NCBI GenBank assembly: GCA_004794785.1
Contig: SJOL01006399.1
Coordinates: 437,103-501,102 of the forward strand
Direction: 5' to 3'
DNA length: 64,000 bases
Source: Opisthorchis felineus
Taxonomy: Eukaryota; Platyhelminthes; Trematoda; Opisthorchiida; Opisthorchiidae
Every line of letters begins with the position of its first letter. Within the stretch, counting starts at the first letter, position 1. The position numbers and the translations under genes were made by a program. Shown here in pieces: positions 36,080-46,930 of the stretch. Under the pieces are notes generated by a model. It made no database searches. It saw only the letters and a list, made by a program, of their open reading frames with translations, and was not told the DNA's origin.

Positions 36080-36640
36080 TCATTGAGAAAATCTCCTAAA
36101 CCACAAGGCCCGAAATTACACGAGAAACCAGAGGAGGCTTGCACAAAAGGAGCAGACGGATCCAACTCCAAAAGAACAGCCATGCTATCTGAAATATGCA
36201 TTCAACCACGAAAATTAAAAGAACAAAACTGGACAAAAAATGCTAAATCCTTAAACACAGAAAGTATCTGAATAACCAACCAGAGACAAGAAACCCTACT
36301 AGCAAAAGAAAAATAAACAGATCAAAAATCGCGTAAACTACTTGAGAAAAAATCAGACTAGAGCGCAATATAAATTTACAGCGGACCAAGTAAATCGATT
36401 AAAGTGAACTGTGAAAAACAGAAACCACGTAAGAACAAAACAAATGGAGGAAAGGCGGACCACCAAGCAAAAGCAATCAGAGACTGACCAATCAGATCAG
36501 GACCAGAAGGTCCTCGGACGAAACCTATTGAGCGTACCACTTGAATCCAGGTCATACGTACCACAAAACAACACAACCCCAAACGCATTACTGGGAATCC
36601 AAACAAGGTTTGTTCCCGTCAACTAAGTATTAGATATCAG
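36080..36640 (+). other. A-rich, T-poor block of unknown origin
   Basis: The + strand is strongly rich in A and C and poor in T over about 560 bases, unlike its flanks. Two basic frames, 36083-36271 and 36411-36626, are rich in Lys, Gln, Arg and Thr. Such a bias is common in gag-like parts of retroelements, but no zinc knuckle or other motif is visible, so I only record the composition. Confidence 0.4.
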
Positions 36641-36825
36641 ATAGCCTCAGACAACTACATAAACCCAAGCAGTTAGGGAGAAATGGCCCACCCAACTGCG
36701 CACTGATGATTTCAACTCGACTTGTAATTAAAATTTTGCAAATTAATTCCAAAGCGCAACGACCAAATAAAAAACCACCAGATCTATCAATCTAGTCACA
36801 AAACTATCTGGGCGTCACTCCAAAA

Positions 36826-37080
36826 ACCAGTCAACACGTTACCAGGTAGTGTGAACTGTGGGATTGAAGAATAGTTGACGTCGTATCGTGTCTAATTGCG
36901 AGTTACTAACACTGCTCCCCAGTCACTCATTCCACGAGTTCTATGGTGCACAGCAGTTAACCGGAGGGTCCAGGCTTAGAATCTCCCCAGCTATTGGTTA
37001 GCTGCTCAAAGTACTGAAAGCCGAACACTACCACTTTTTCGTCTATATTGAGAATCACCAACAGGGCTCACATTTTGAAA
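36826..37080 (+). repeat. tRNA-derived SINE copy, diverged
   Basis: The head 'ccagtcaacacgttacc' matches 'ccagtcaacacgtgtgacc' of the copy at 3870. The tRNA-like middle ('gttaaccggagggtccagg') and the tail are eroded. Confidence 0.5.
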
Positions 37081-37963
37081 TACAAAAGAGAAACCCCCTG
37101 AACAACTTTTAGTGAGATAAGTGACTCCACAGCTGAACCTAGAGTGGGTGATTCATGATATGGTCATAATATGTAGTGACCGGAACACTACTATGGGCAC
37201 CCGTGTCTTTGGAGTACCTTTGCTGGCTCTTCATCTCGAACTTAGAAGCCTAAAATAAGTCTATCCACTTTTCTCGAAATAACTTGGGGCTGTCAAGATC
37301 ATATGAACAAGCCCATAGAAATATTACATCACTCTTTCAGAATGCATAGAGACGTCTGGTTAAAAAGCATTAAAGAAATTGTATAGATGTAAATCCGTTT
37401 TGTGACTGAGGCAGATGACAGACCTTTCGACAATATGGGCCTGAGTACGTAGGGTCCATTTTTACGCTGTTTACCAGTAGAATAAGTATTACAAACAGGG
37501 TGTTGGGTAGTCGGATTCAGTTAATCAAAGAAAAGCAGGAGCTTCGGGACAGAACCGTCATTAAAGATATAAGAGCAAGTGGAGTGGGTGTTAACCAAAC
37601 TGAGTGGATTTCGTGTGATAATTATGATTTATGTCGACGTATCCGCTCGTCGCTTGGGACACTTCAATGTCCGCTGCACTGAAGCTGAACGGCTTCAGGG
37701 TGAAAAACAAATAATGTTATCTTAGAACCAAGAGCGAAACTGACTGGTGGGACAGGGTCTAGTCGCAACTGACCACAAAGGTTAGTCACTGGCTTGAATT
37801 AGCCGAACTGGATGGAACCAAGCTGGGTTGGCGCGGATTCAAAGAGCAACTTGTGCATGAGGTGGATGTTTTGATCACACCGTCAGGCAGCTGACTTGTA
37901 CGTAACAACCGTGGGTAATTCATTCTTGAGGAGAGTTTAAAACGCTAACTCTTACGTAGTCAG

Positions 37964-38241
37964 CTCAGAATGTTGTGCTTACTTCTTACTTCTTGCTTAA
38001 GGGCTATACAAGTGCTGAGTTGGCTGGCCCAATCGACTTGAATCCAACTGCGAACACAAAAGAAATCATTTCGAGCTGTTTGAACAGAGTTGTACGTATA
38101 GTGGAGAAACCGAAGAAAAACTCGTGGTTTTTACTGCCATCCGTTACCATTTATACCAGAACAAATTATATTTGTCAGTCGCATAATCTGTTTAGGCGAC
38201 TGAAGCTAATTGTATCTGAATTTCGTGCTTTCAAGAATTAA
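37964..38241 (+). CDS. P2 terminal exon with stop codon
   Basis: Acceptor 'acgtagtcag' (phase 1; a second one five bases later would be phase 0). The frame is open for 91 codons to TAA at 38239-38241. It contains K-E-I-I-S-S-C-L-N-R-V-V-R, then W-F-L-L-P-S-V-T-I-Y-T and a basic C-terminal end with S-E-F. This is a b-type layout and matches in parts the terminal exons of P1 and P3. The codons look ordinary and the exon lies 1335 bases before the first P3 exon, as expected for the array. The acceptor phase is not settled, and an exon joining it to 34665-34691 may be missing. Confidence 0.45.
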
Positions 38242-39575
38242 GGGTTTATGCATATAAGAGCTGGTGAAAGTACTACACATCATGTTGCGCGGTGCAAAAC
38301 GGGGACAAAAGGCCTGAGCATGGCTAAAGACTTAGCAAAACAGAACGCCCTTTTTCTCTAATATTATGTTGAATCTTCCCGGTATTTATTCCAAAAAACT
38401 TCATAACTAACTGATTAAGTGATTGATGGAGTCATCATCATCACCGTTTTCTGACTTCGATCTTATATTCCTATAACCTGATGACCTGATAAGTGAGAGA
38501 AAGTCACCATTCAGTGTCACCATGCGTGAATCTGTATTCGATTTTATTAAGCCTTAAAAACAACTTTTTCCATTGCAAACCTTTGCACAAAATCCATCAA
38601 GGAGTCATGATGGTGACCTCGGTTATAAAATTAACGTCTATGTGGTCACTTTGGTATCACATTGGGCTAGGTGAAACAGCCAAATGTAATTTCTCTTTAC
38701 CATTGCTTATCACTTTTTCTCAGTCTAAGCGATGTGATTTTTTATTCAACTTTGTAATTACTCTGGGCAAAATTTGCAGCAACACGAAATCTAACCTACC
38801 CTGATACACCTTGATTGCAGAACAGCATAAACTTCTAGATTTTCGAAAGATCTGTTTTTCGGTTAGGATTAGGAGATTTATATATACTTCTACTTACTTC
38901 CACTTTATACTTAATACCTGTGGAGATCCAGCCCTCAGCAGTCTTACGTGCGCTGCCTGTTTCAAGGGTTCGCCACTGCTTCCATTTCTTTTATCCCACC
39001 AGTTTTCTCTCAGAGCAATTAACCTAAGGTGTTAAGCATAGGCAAAATGCTGTCACTGCTTCTGCGGTTGATGATGACGATGACTGTGTAGAACACTCAT
39101 ATGAAAAATATTGGGTCCTTCTACAGTTTTTCTAGTAAGAACAATTATACTGTGACAACAATTTTGGAACCTCTACGCACTTGTGTAGGTTAAAAAAGAA
39201 TCTGACACACCTTCAGTCTATGCACTTGTTTTGGCCCGTTGCAGTTTTGAGAGAGGACAAGATATTCCGTGCAGAACCCAGTGGGCAGACGTGACCCTAC
39301 TGTGTACAATACTCCTGCAGGTTACATGAGAAAAATTCGGAACGATTCGGCTTACCAAATGCCTAATCAAACTTGTTCATTCCGTTACTCATTTATAACA
39401 GCAACAACATATTTCTGAACGTCAAAAACAGAATGACCTATGTTTATAGGTCAGTTTTTGTAAGATTCCCCCGTCGACTGCACGGCCGCTTTTTTTACCA
39501 CTGAGCTGTTGCTTTTGATAATTTTCCTCAAAATTTTCCCAACATATACAACCGTTGTTTATTGGTTTTTCTCAG
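38242..39575. other. Spacer between P2 and P3
   Basis: Expected to hold the P2 3' UTR, the P3 promoter and its first exon. No AATAAA is seen close to the P2 stop. Two ATG frames ending at donors were considered: about 38608-38672, ending 'ctag|gtgaaa' in phase 1, and 39433-39459 ('gtaaga', phase 0). Neither has a clear signal peptide. Confidence 0.35.
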
Positions 39576-39629
39576 TGGAGGAAAATAATGAAGTTACAAA
39601 TCAGGAGGCGGATGACAACGCGGATTATG
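39576..39629 (+). CDS. P3 acidic short exon, 54 nt, phase 1-1
   Basis: Acceptor 'gtttttctcag', donor 'tatg|gtaaga'. Phase 1 gives E-E-N-N-E-V-T-N-Q-E-A-D-D-N-A-D-Y, strongly acidic and without hydrophobic stretches. It ends like the exon just before the 24-nt exon in P2 and one of those in P4. Phase 0 is also open but gives a very basic peptide that does not join the next exons. Confidence 0.65.
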
Positions 39630-39813
39630 GTAAGAAACCCAGAAGCAGAAAATTATAGTTGGCCCTCTAATTCTTTTGAAGAAAGCATGTTGTTACGCAG
39701 GATGAACGGTTTTCATTCGAATTTGACGTACCTTTTAATGCGTATATGCATAATTACCTTTTGTTTAGGTTGTGGAGTCAATGGTTTAAATTCCGATTAT
39801 TCACACTTTTCAG

Positions 39814-39837
39814 AAACCGCCATTCATGAACTGTCAG
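39814..39837 (+). CDS. P3 conserved 24-nt micro-exon
   Basis: Acceptor 'cacttttcag', donor 'tcag|gtaagg', phase 1-1, reading E-T-A-I-H-E-L-S-(G). It is the partner of 11550-11573 in P2 and 62601-62624 in P4. Confidence 0.7.
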
Positions 39838-40864
39838 GTAAGGTCAACATTCCTATGCTCTGTTTTAACAAGAGGTTAAAACAAGTCGAACAACTAAAAT
39901 ACGCAGCAACACACTCTTAACGACATAGCCTAGCTGCTTATTCTCATAGTCAGACGACCCACCAGGCAATGGATAAAATTGTGACGTTATATTGGGAAGT
40001 GCCTGTCAACTCAATAACAGAAACAAGACTCCTTTTGTGACCACAAATATTTGATAACTACAGCGAAAAATCTATTTTTGATGATGAACTAAACAACTAC
40101 ATGGAAAGCAATATAGCCAGCAACAATATAATAATACCAACTGTATATACAAAAAACACTACAAATAAACAATAGATACTAGCGCTAACACGTCGTAATA
40201 CGGTGCGATGATACAGTGGTTGCATTCATACGTTGTTTCCAGGTAAAATCAGACGTACCACACTAGCAGCTGGGGGTGGGTGAGAAGCAGACTTTTATGG
40301 TGCCCAGTTAAAATAGTAGAAGATAACCCTTCAGGTGGTCAATTTTTCAGAAATAATGCCATATACAGTATACTTTGGCTTCAGTTACTTCTGTGGACAT
40401 ACCAACTGAACGTCGCATTAAGCACGGCTTCCGGGTGGATATACAGTTAACATGACTGCCATTGTAAGAGGCAAGACAAACAAACGGGAATCCGCAGGTT
40501 TCTTCTAGCAAAAGTTGGCCTGAATTAGTTTTCTGGTCTGCGTACATGTTCCCCGAATATATTCTGATAAATCATAATCAAGGAACAACTGCACCAAGCG
40601 CGTTGAAGGCGACCAAAAAAGATCACGCAATAAAACCAGAAATCCACGATGGGCAACCACGAGAACTGACATCGGAGGAAACTATTTCTTGCAGTGAATG
40701 TGTTTCGCAGTCTCCAATCGTTTATTCTTTTTCGTGATACGCGTTAGTTTTCGAGAACATCTTCGGCTGCAAGCAGCAAACACCTGGTGCAAAAAAGGTC
40801 AGAGCAGATCTCCCTTCACCAGTAATTAATGTGGCCTTTCTTAGGGTAAGTCACCGAAAGCTAA

Positions 40865-41000
40865 TCTTCGACTGAGATTTTGACTTGTAGGTGAAGCATC
40901 TCACGAAACCCCAAGTAGTACAAAACACGTGAGCTTCCCACAAGTAATCTGATTACTTAACCGTTTGGCCATGTATAGCTGATTAAATTTCATTTAGAAA
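40865..41000 (-). repeat. tRNA-derived SINE copy, antisense
   Basis: 'gcatctcacgaaacc' is the complement of the SINE's 'tttcgtgagatgc', and 'cttaaccgtttggccatg' the complement of its A-box region. It lies head to head with the next copy. Confidence 0.65.
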
Positions 41001-41229
41001 GAAACTAGCACCAGCCACATTTCATACACAGAATTCGCATCATGTGGTCACCTGTGGACTAGCCCATTGTGTGGTGACTTCTTACACGAAGTACCACTCA
41101 TCATGTGAGTGGGCCACTTATAGTCTGTTGTTGGTGTGAAATTATTTGGAAATCTTTATTTGTGACCTCATTCTGTAAGGGAAACCGGTCTATGATGAAA
41201 GCCGGGAAGAATAACCACGCACTGATAAC

Positions 41230-41410
41230 ATACTCGTGGCCGAACGATCAGTTTTTCAAACTAACAGCCAAGAGGTCGCGGCCTCAAAACTTCCTGGAGT
41301 TTAGTTAGATGCGCCAGGGTAGTGATTTTGAATAAGGATAAGATAGATGTACGGTGCTTCTCGGCTTTTCAACAAAGATTGGCTTCCCTCACAGGACGAA
41401 ATATCAACTT
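41230..41410 (+). repeat. tRNA-derived SINE copy
   Basis: 'tcgtggccgaacgatcag', 'ccaagaggtcgcggcc', 'gcttctcggcttttcaac' and 'cacaggacgaaat' follow in the order of the copy at 3870-4170. Confidence 0.75.
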
Positions 41411-41492
41411 AACATTTCTTTATTTCTCATACTACCAATTGTCCATGAGTAGCTGAGAATAAAAAATAATTTATATGAAGACTGAATTATTC

Positions 41493-41790
41493 ATCTGAGA
41501 AATGCTCTCTCAAGAATCCAGTGTACACTTGACCACGTGATGTGAATTCCTCAACTAAAGGATTAATGGCGTTCTGCGTGGAATAGGTACGACTTAATCA
41601 TACTAGTGATCAGCCGTCCTTGGCCGAACGTTTAGGTTTTCAAACGCAAAGCGGTCGTGGGTTTAAAACTTCCAAACATTTCGTGGGATGCTCACTGGTG
41701 ATGATTCTTAATAGGGATGAGACGGTTTAACAGTGCTTCCCGGCCTTTCAGCATTGGTATCACGTATGGTGCGAAATCTCAAGCGAAAAT
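41493..41790 (+). repeat. tRNA-derived SINE copy with head
   Basis: Includes the non-tRNA head seen at 3870 ('ctgagaaatgctctct ... cgtgatgtg'), then 'cttggccgaacgtttag', 'gtcgtgggtttaaaact' and 'gcttcccggcctttcagc'. Three SINE copies thus cluster within 900 bases of one P3 intron. Confidence 0.7.
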
Positions 41791-42299
41791 TTCCATATCT
41801 CAGCAGGTCACTTAAATGAAGCGCACCTGTCGGTTTCTTCTACTCATGAAAGAGCAAGAAAGTGTGAAAACATATGGTTGTGTAATTTGCAGCTCAGGAA
41901 ATTGCGCCAACAATGGGGGTGCAATTTCACGACGCATTCGTAGTACACGCTATGTGAGGGTCGATCCATATTTATACCTGGTTTCCAGTCATTGGATGCT
42001 AAATAACAGTGGATGCCGAATGAGCAGTATTGGGCGGATAAGAGTTTCCAGCAGCCCCATGAGTAATATGTTTTGTCGAAATAAGCTTTTGTCTCTTGAC
42101 GCAGTGACAACCACATATATCACCCTTCTCAACGTGTTCAGGTATTACTATCATTAGTATCATTGGTATCATTGACCATAACATTGGTCAGATGAATATT
42201 TACCCATGTAGTTTTCTTTGCCGCGAACTGAGCAGTACTACTTTACCTTGTGCCCTCATTCTGAGACCCACGCAACGGTTTGGTTTTTTCTTTCGACAG

Positions 42300-42412
42300 C
42301 TATCAAAATAACGCCTGCAAAAGCAGGTGGGACCACCGGCCGATCTGTATGGGATCTGTATTATGAAAAACGGCTTGGCCATGCGGCACCGGTACATGAT
42401 GTCTGTGACTTG
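42300..42412 (+). CDS. P3 domain 1, exon a (113 nt)
   Basis: Acceptor 'tttcgacag', donor 'gacttg|gtaagg', phase 1 in, phase 0 out. A-I-K-I-T-P-A-K at the start, S-V-W-D-L-Y-Y-E-K in the middle and D-V-C-D-L at the end. Same length and phases as P2 16022-16134. The only open phase is the one that joins the 24-nt exon before and exon b after. Confidence 0.85.
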
Positions 42413-44159
42413 GTAAGGGCGCCGTGTCACTCATTTATTTGCAGTACGCTCCACAATTATTGCCAAAACCTTACTGAATTTGGTGCATATGCTGCACCGA
42501 TCTAAAAAAAGTGGGTGAGATAATAGAAAGTGGATACTAACTTTAGTACTAACCTTCATTTTTATGTCTCTGCACAAGCGTAGACTTTTTACCATTTTAA
42601 GAACGGGATTCAGAACTAGTCACTTCAACTTTCACTATACTTGGATGGTATCTGTACTGTGCCTCTGCAGACGTTGATAGAAGCTGAACCAAGTAGTATT
42701 TACATCAAACACGTAGTTTATTCATATCACACGCCCGCGAAGTTTCACCAGTTTATGGACAATTTTTGAATGTAGCGGCAAAGTTTTATAATATGTGATA
42801 AGTTGGTGAAAAGTTGAAATGTTGATTTTCATTAAATGGGAGGGATGAAGCAAGAAAAGATTCATCAGTGACGGTATTCAAGAAGTTCACTTATAAAATA
42901 CAGGCTGATAGGTCGCAGTTTGACTAATCAACACTGTATGATTATAAGTTGCATCCAGCCGATACGAATGTCAGCAGCTTCCAACAGAAAATCCTAGGTA
43001 ACTTCGGCTTAAATAACATGCATTTGGTCAACTTGCTAGAGAATGTCCGGCAAAAGGACGTAATGGAACAAAGATTTTAAATATTTGAAACATTTATAAA
43101 ATTTAAAAATCTCGACCCTGATTATCAACGTGCTGTCTTATTCCTCGAATGGACCGTCCGTATAATAGATCGCCGCAAACTTTATCACATAGGCTTGAGC
43201 GTAGAACCCAGGTCAATCATGGTGTAGATCATCACCGAGGAAATGCGTTTGCATATCCCCACTACATGCATGCCAGGCAAGCACTTTTCGGCATTCCTTA
43301 TTTACGCTTTTGTGTTGACGCCTGCTTTAGCGAACTGAAATGTTAGTTTGTGCTCCAGCTTACTTAATATCAATCAGTCTCACTCACCATCAGGATAAGA
43401 GATAGAAAACGAACCGTAGTGGAAGTATGCATTTGTGATAACGGCGATGAACCACAGTTTGTGGTGGACTGAGACTAATCTGTTCGATCACAGAGAACTT
43501 AACTACTGTCGGTATCGACAGTTGTAACTAATTATATAACCACCAGAATACATTGCGATGAACACAAAAAATGATTTAATCCGAATAGTTTATAACCACG
43601 GTGAGACTGTTTATTGACTTTAAACAATTTATTTCCAGTATACACTAACCACCTTCAGTCGTTCCCCATTTACTCACATTTCTGTGCATCAGAACCGTTT
43701 GTGTTTACACCTATGGAAGTCCATAGCATGAATGTTAATGCCGAGAATATGTGAGAGGAATTTCCTTATCATCCTGGATGAGGTGATTAAGTCACCACAG
43801 ATTGGTCCACCACACCCAATTTGGACGAAACGTTAGTGCTACGTAATATCAAGGCAATTAAAGCCAGAATTCACAGTAGCAGTTGATCCTGTTCATGATT
43901 CTGATGGGATTGGATGTCAGGGTTACACATATTTGCTTTATTTGACCCAACCCTAAATATGGCGAACCTGTTGTGATGTGTAACTTTGTGTATTTTTTAT
44001 TCCTGATATATGTGGATGCTTTTGATGCTAAGAAACTTTAGAGATAGTAGTGCTCCCACGATCGAGCATGTAAAAATTAAAAGCTGACCGGACAAAATGT
44101 TAGACAGCACTTCTGGTAGCACTATACAAGATGAAAAATATTAGCTTGGTGTTTTTCAG

Positions 44160-44379
44160 CTAATGAATAATTTGCACCAATTGGAGTATGGTTGCAATGG
44201 ACCGCTTGTTGCTTGTGCACAAGAACCCAGAAATCAACCGGCTACGGATAGGACAACAGCTACGCTTTACTATCGGATGGAGAATGTCGAGTCACGTGAA
44301 ACCTGCCTTGCGAATATTGTCCAAAAGGTTTCTGATACCATCAACAGTGTTGTAGGTGGTGCCCAAATGACAGTTACCA
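44160..44379 (+). CDS. P3 domain 1, exon b (220 nt)
   Basis: Acceptor 'tgtttttcag', donor 'acca|gtaagt', phase 0 in, phase 1 out. L-M-N-N-L at the start, V-A-C-A-Q-E-P-R-N-Q-P-A, then T-A-T-L-Y-Y, a Cys, a helix-like A-N-I-V-Q-K-V-S-D-T-I and the strand M-T-V-T. The second half aligns with P2 17055-17268 without large gaps. Confidence 0.85.
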
Positions 44380-45092
44380 GTAAGTTGAACGTGCTTTTAT
44401 TAGCGAGAATTTATGTTTTTTGTTTTGATTCAGGAGTTAGGAGACCTTTTGGATTTTCGCATCCTCAGATTCAATCATGAGTTCCAAAACTTTGTGTTTT
44501 CGGGATATCTTCGGATGAAGAGTTCATGTACCTAAAAATCGAGGATAAAATACTAGTAAAACGCACTCGTATACACCATGACCGACTGGCCTGTGGCTCG
44601 GTGGCAAGACCAAACCATCGGGTTCTCACTGCCAGTAAAAGCGTTCCAGATTGCACAGAGAGAGTTTGTGTTAACAAAATGCGACCCCCCCCTTGGATCA
44701 TGTGGAATTCGGTAGCAAGATGGATTTTTCGGGGAATATTCTTAATACAGTGCTAGAGATCTGATTATTGGGTGTGAGCTGCGTTGTTCATCGGCCTGCA
44801 AAATTTCCGTTATCAGTCAAGGAGAGGTTATCAGTGCGAACATTGGTGCATACTAGCCACTAGCCTGCCTGAGTTCATACTATTTTCAGAAAGTATGGTT
44901 AGCGCATAATTCAAGTAGCTAACTGGTAACAGGCTTCTCCTAAATTTAACCACCCGTTTACAGTCTATGTTACGTCATCGCCCAACGTGTTTGATTGTAA
45001 TTAGCTGATTGCGCTCTCCCATTTTTTTTCATTATTTTGGTTAACTTCCTTGAGTTTGGTCGGTTAATTACTTTCCATTGTTTTTTTTGTAG

Positions 45093-45241
45093 TAGTGATA
45101 GTAATAGTACCAGTGGCAGTAGAAAGGAAATCGTGTTTATTTCGCGCAACCTTATTTATGCGGAGCGTGCCCGAATGTGGCTGGACAAAATGACCAAGCC
45201 AGTCTCCAACACTGAATTTCAACATATGATTCCATCTAGAG
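45093..45241 (+). CDS. P3 domain 2, a-type exon (5' boundary uncertain)
   Basis: A long pyrimidine tract ends in 'ttttttgtag'; donor 'agag|gtatac' in phase 1. The peptide has a Ser-rich start with an N-S-T sequon, then K-E-I-V-F-I-S-R-N and R-A-R-M-W-L-D-K. The Trp with flanking charges matches the other a exons. In this frame the exon begins in phase 2, whereas exon b1 ends in phase 1: the same mismatch as in P2, so a small exon is probably missing from both models at the same place. Confidence 0.55.
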
Positions 45242-45308
45242 GTATACGTGTAGCAGTTGTCGTGAAATTCTCATCATCGTTTGATCATGAGGCTTAACCT
45301 CGCTAAAG

Positions 45309-45480
45309 TACCCAAAGAGACCCGAGAACTTCTGATGTCGGATAGACCTGAGATTGATTACGATATATCCTTGAGCCTGGCGTACTGTAGCACTGAGAAC
45401 GTTGCCTATGGTAAATTGGCACGGAACTTCATGACATCAGCAGGGGAGGCTTCATCGTTGAAAGTTTTGACACTCTTGAT
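45309..45480 (+). CDS. P3 domain 2, b-type exon
   Basis: Acceptor 'cgctaaag' (phase 1; an alternative nine bases on keeps the phase), donor 'cttgat|gtaagc' in phase 2. E-I-D-Y-D-I-S-L-S-L-A-Y-C resembles the core of the P2 exon at 18333-18490, followed by a helix-like stretch (K-L-A-R-N-F-M-T-S). The intron to the preceding exon would be only 67 nt. Confidence 0.5.
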
Positions 45481-46604
45481 GTAAGCACAGGACGCGTTAG
45501 ACAGACGAATCGGAAACAAGCTTACCTAGAATCACCTGGTAGTCATCTTTTGTAGCCCGTTGCATTAATGGCAGTGAATGGTTTTTCCAAAAATGTTTAC
45601 CCAGACCAACTGTATCTTTTCTTTCCTCAAATGAATAAAAGGGGACACGAAAACTATTCTGTGCTGCAACTCGGTCGAACTAGGGCAAATTTTCTTTTGG
45701 TTTCCATGTTTCAAAACAAACCTGAAAAATTCTGTAAGACAGTAGAGTTTTTCTTCCAGATTTCGGATAGGCCGTTTCTAACACATACTTATCAATAGAA
45801 ATTTATGGAACAACCTGAAAAATATCTCTTGTTCAAAGCAACTTTGTGTGCTGCCACCAGCTTGCAAGTTAAAGACAAACCCAGTTGCATCTCCTAGCTT
45901 CATAAAAACACCTGCCCCTGAATTTTCGCGCTCAGTACAGGCATCTGGTTGATGATCAAGCGTGATATAAGATGAACCCAAGATGTCCTTCATCTCGTGC
46001 CTCATTGTTGTACTGCGCGTTGATGGGAGTCAAAAGTTTAAAGGCAATTTACTGTGCTTGGGGTTCTAATGGAACTATAACCGACAAACAGGACACACGG
46101 TGTCTTAATAAAGGATGTGAGTGAGTGTGAATGACACATCAGCCAAGGTTGACGAAATATGTAATGATAATTCGAAATTCGTTGGACCACTGGAGCATTT
46201 GTACAGGCGCAAATGTCCAGCCCAAGCTTCATAACTATGTGGGTGATGATATCTCACGTATATATCGCGGAAGATGTGTCGCTTTGCCGCAACTAAACAT
46301 TGGTTCAGAAAAAATATGTTTATTTTGCCAACAGACAACTGGGAAGATCATCCGAAAAACTATTTCACTCCAAACGACCGCAAGGTACACATCGGTGCCA
46401 CCAAGTGCTTGTTGCATCTTAGCTGAGTATTAAAGAAGCCTTCTGCCTTGAGAATCTCTGTAGATAAATGAAAACACACGACCAGTTGTGGGAAGCATTT
46501 TCATGGTACTCTGATACGTAGTAAGGGACTATAGCTCAGCTTTAGTAGTAGTCATTTTGTGAAAACTGCATTCACTGTATGTTCGACGCACGAAGAGATT
46601 GTTA

Positions 46605-46740
46605 CCATTGTGTAAGCACATCCAAAGTGGATTCGGCGTTCAATAATCAAGGCCAAATGAAAATGAAAGAAATTGAGCTTACATGGGAAATATGTAGGAA
46701 TTTTTTTGCTAGTCAACTGGAGGGGAAAAATCTTGGCATT
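46605..46740 (+). CDS. P3 domain 3, a-type exon (5' end uncertain)
   Basis: The frame is open from about 46552. The phase 2 acceptor 'gtgtaag' near 46614 or 'cgaag' near 46594 would fit the phase 2 end of the previous exon. The peptide contains K-E-I-E-L-T-W-E-I-C-R-N-F ... G-K-N-L-G-I. The T-W-E-I-C and K-N-L motifs align with L-D-I-C and K-N-L in P2 20366. The donor at 46741 is 'gtaagt', phase 0. The start coordinate given is approximate. Confidence 0.5.
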
Positions 46741-46770
46741 GTAAGTATCAGCAAAATTGGGAATTCTCAG
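46741..46770 (+). other. Probable 30-nt in-frame mini-intron
   Basis: It begins 'gtaagt' and ends 'ttctcag', is exactly 30 nt and contains no stop in the flanking frame, so both the spliced and unspliced forms are readable: retention adds ten residues (V-S-I-S-K-I-G-N-S-Q). The position equals the a/b junction of every other domain, and the phase (0-0) is the one used there. Very short introns are known in schistosomes. Confidence 0.5.
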
Positions 46771-46930
46771 TGGAGATTTCGTCTCCTAGGTGAAGCCAGT
46801 CTATGCCAAAACAACGATAAGCCCTGTGCTCCTTGGTTATTCAGAGTAGATTGGCTGCACTTACTGGTCGAAAGCTCGATAAAATCTTTGCCAACGGTTG
46901 TCACTGCAGTAGGATCTGCGACGCCATGGT
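46771..46930 (+). CDS. P3 domain 3, b-type exon
   Basis: Starts W-R-F-R-L-L-G-E in phase 0 after 'attctcag', and ends at 'ccatggt|gtaagt' in phase 1, which fits the next a exon. It has two Cys (L-C-Q-N-N-D-K-P-C-A), then W-L-F-R-V-D-W and a helix-like stretch. At 160 nt it is shorter than other b exons. If the mini-intron before it is retained, the exon is continuous from about 46605. Confidence 0.55.

Larger units (their letters stand above)
5001..38241 (+). other. P2: span of the most complete tandem paralogue (about 33 kb)
   Basis: This is the summary entry for the P2 exons listed separately. Order: short exons at 5001, 5652, 7652, 8354, 10129 and 11550; domain 1 exons at 16022 and 17055; domain 2 exon at 18333; domain 3 exons at 20366 and 21363; domain 4 exons at 22561 and 31358; tail micro-exons at 32519, 33085 and 34665; terminal exon at 37964 with stop at 38239-38241. 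Most junctions match in phase. Gaps remain: no signal-peptide exon, no 'a' exon for domain 2, and a phase conflict between the two domain 3 exons. The product is probably a secreted, N-glycosylated protein with an acidic variable N-terminal stretch. The family is not recognised. Confidence 0.55.

Noticed and set aside
37500..37682. Frame after 'ggattcag' with Trp and Cys as an a-type exon of the P2 terminal domain
   Set aside because: No convincing donor, phase 0 start, and no clear match to an a exon of another paralogue.
38821..38861. Exon-like segment E-Q-H-K-L-L-D-F-R-K before a 'gttagg' donor
   Set aside because: It would end in phase 0, which does not join the phase 1 exon at 39576, and the donor is weak.
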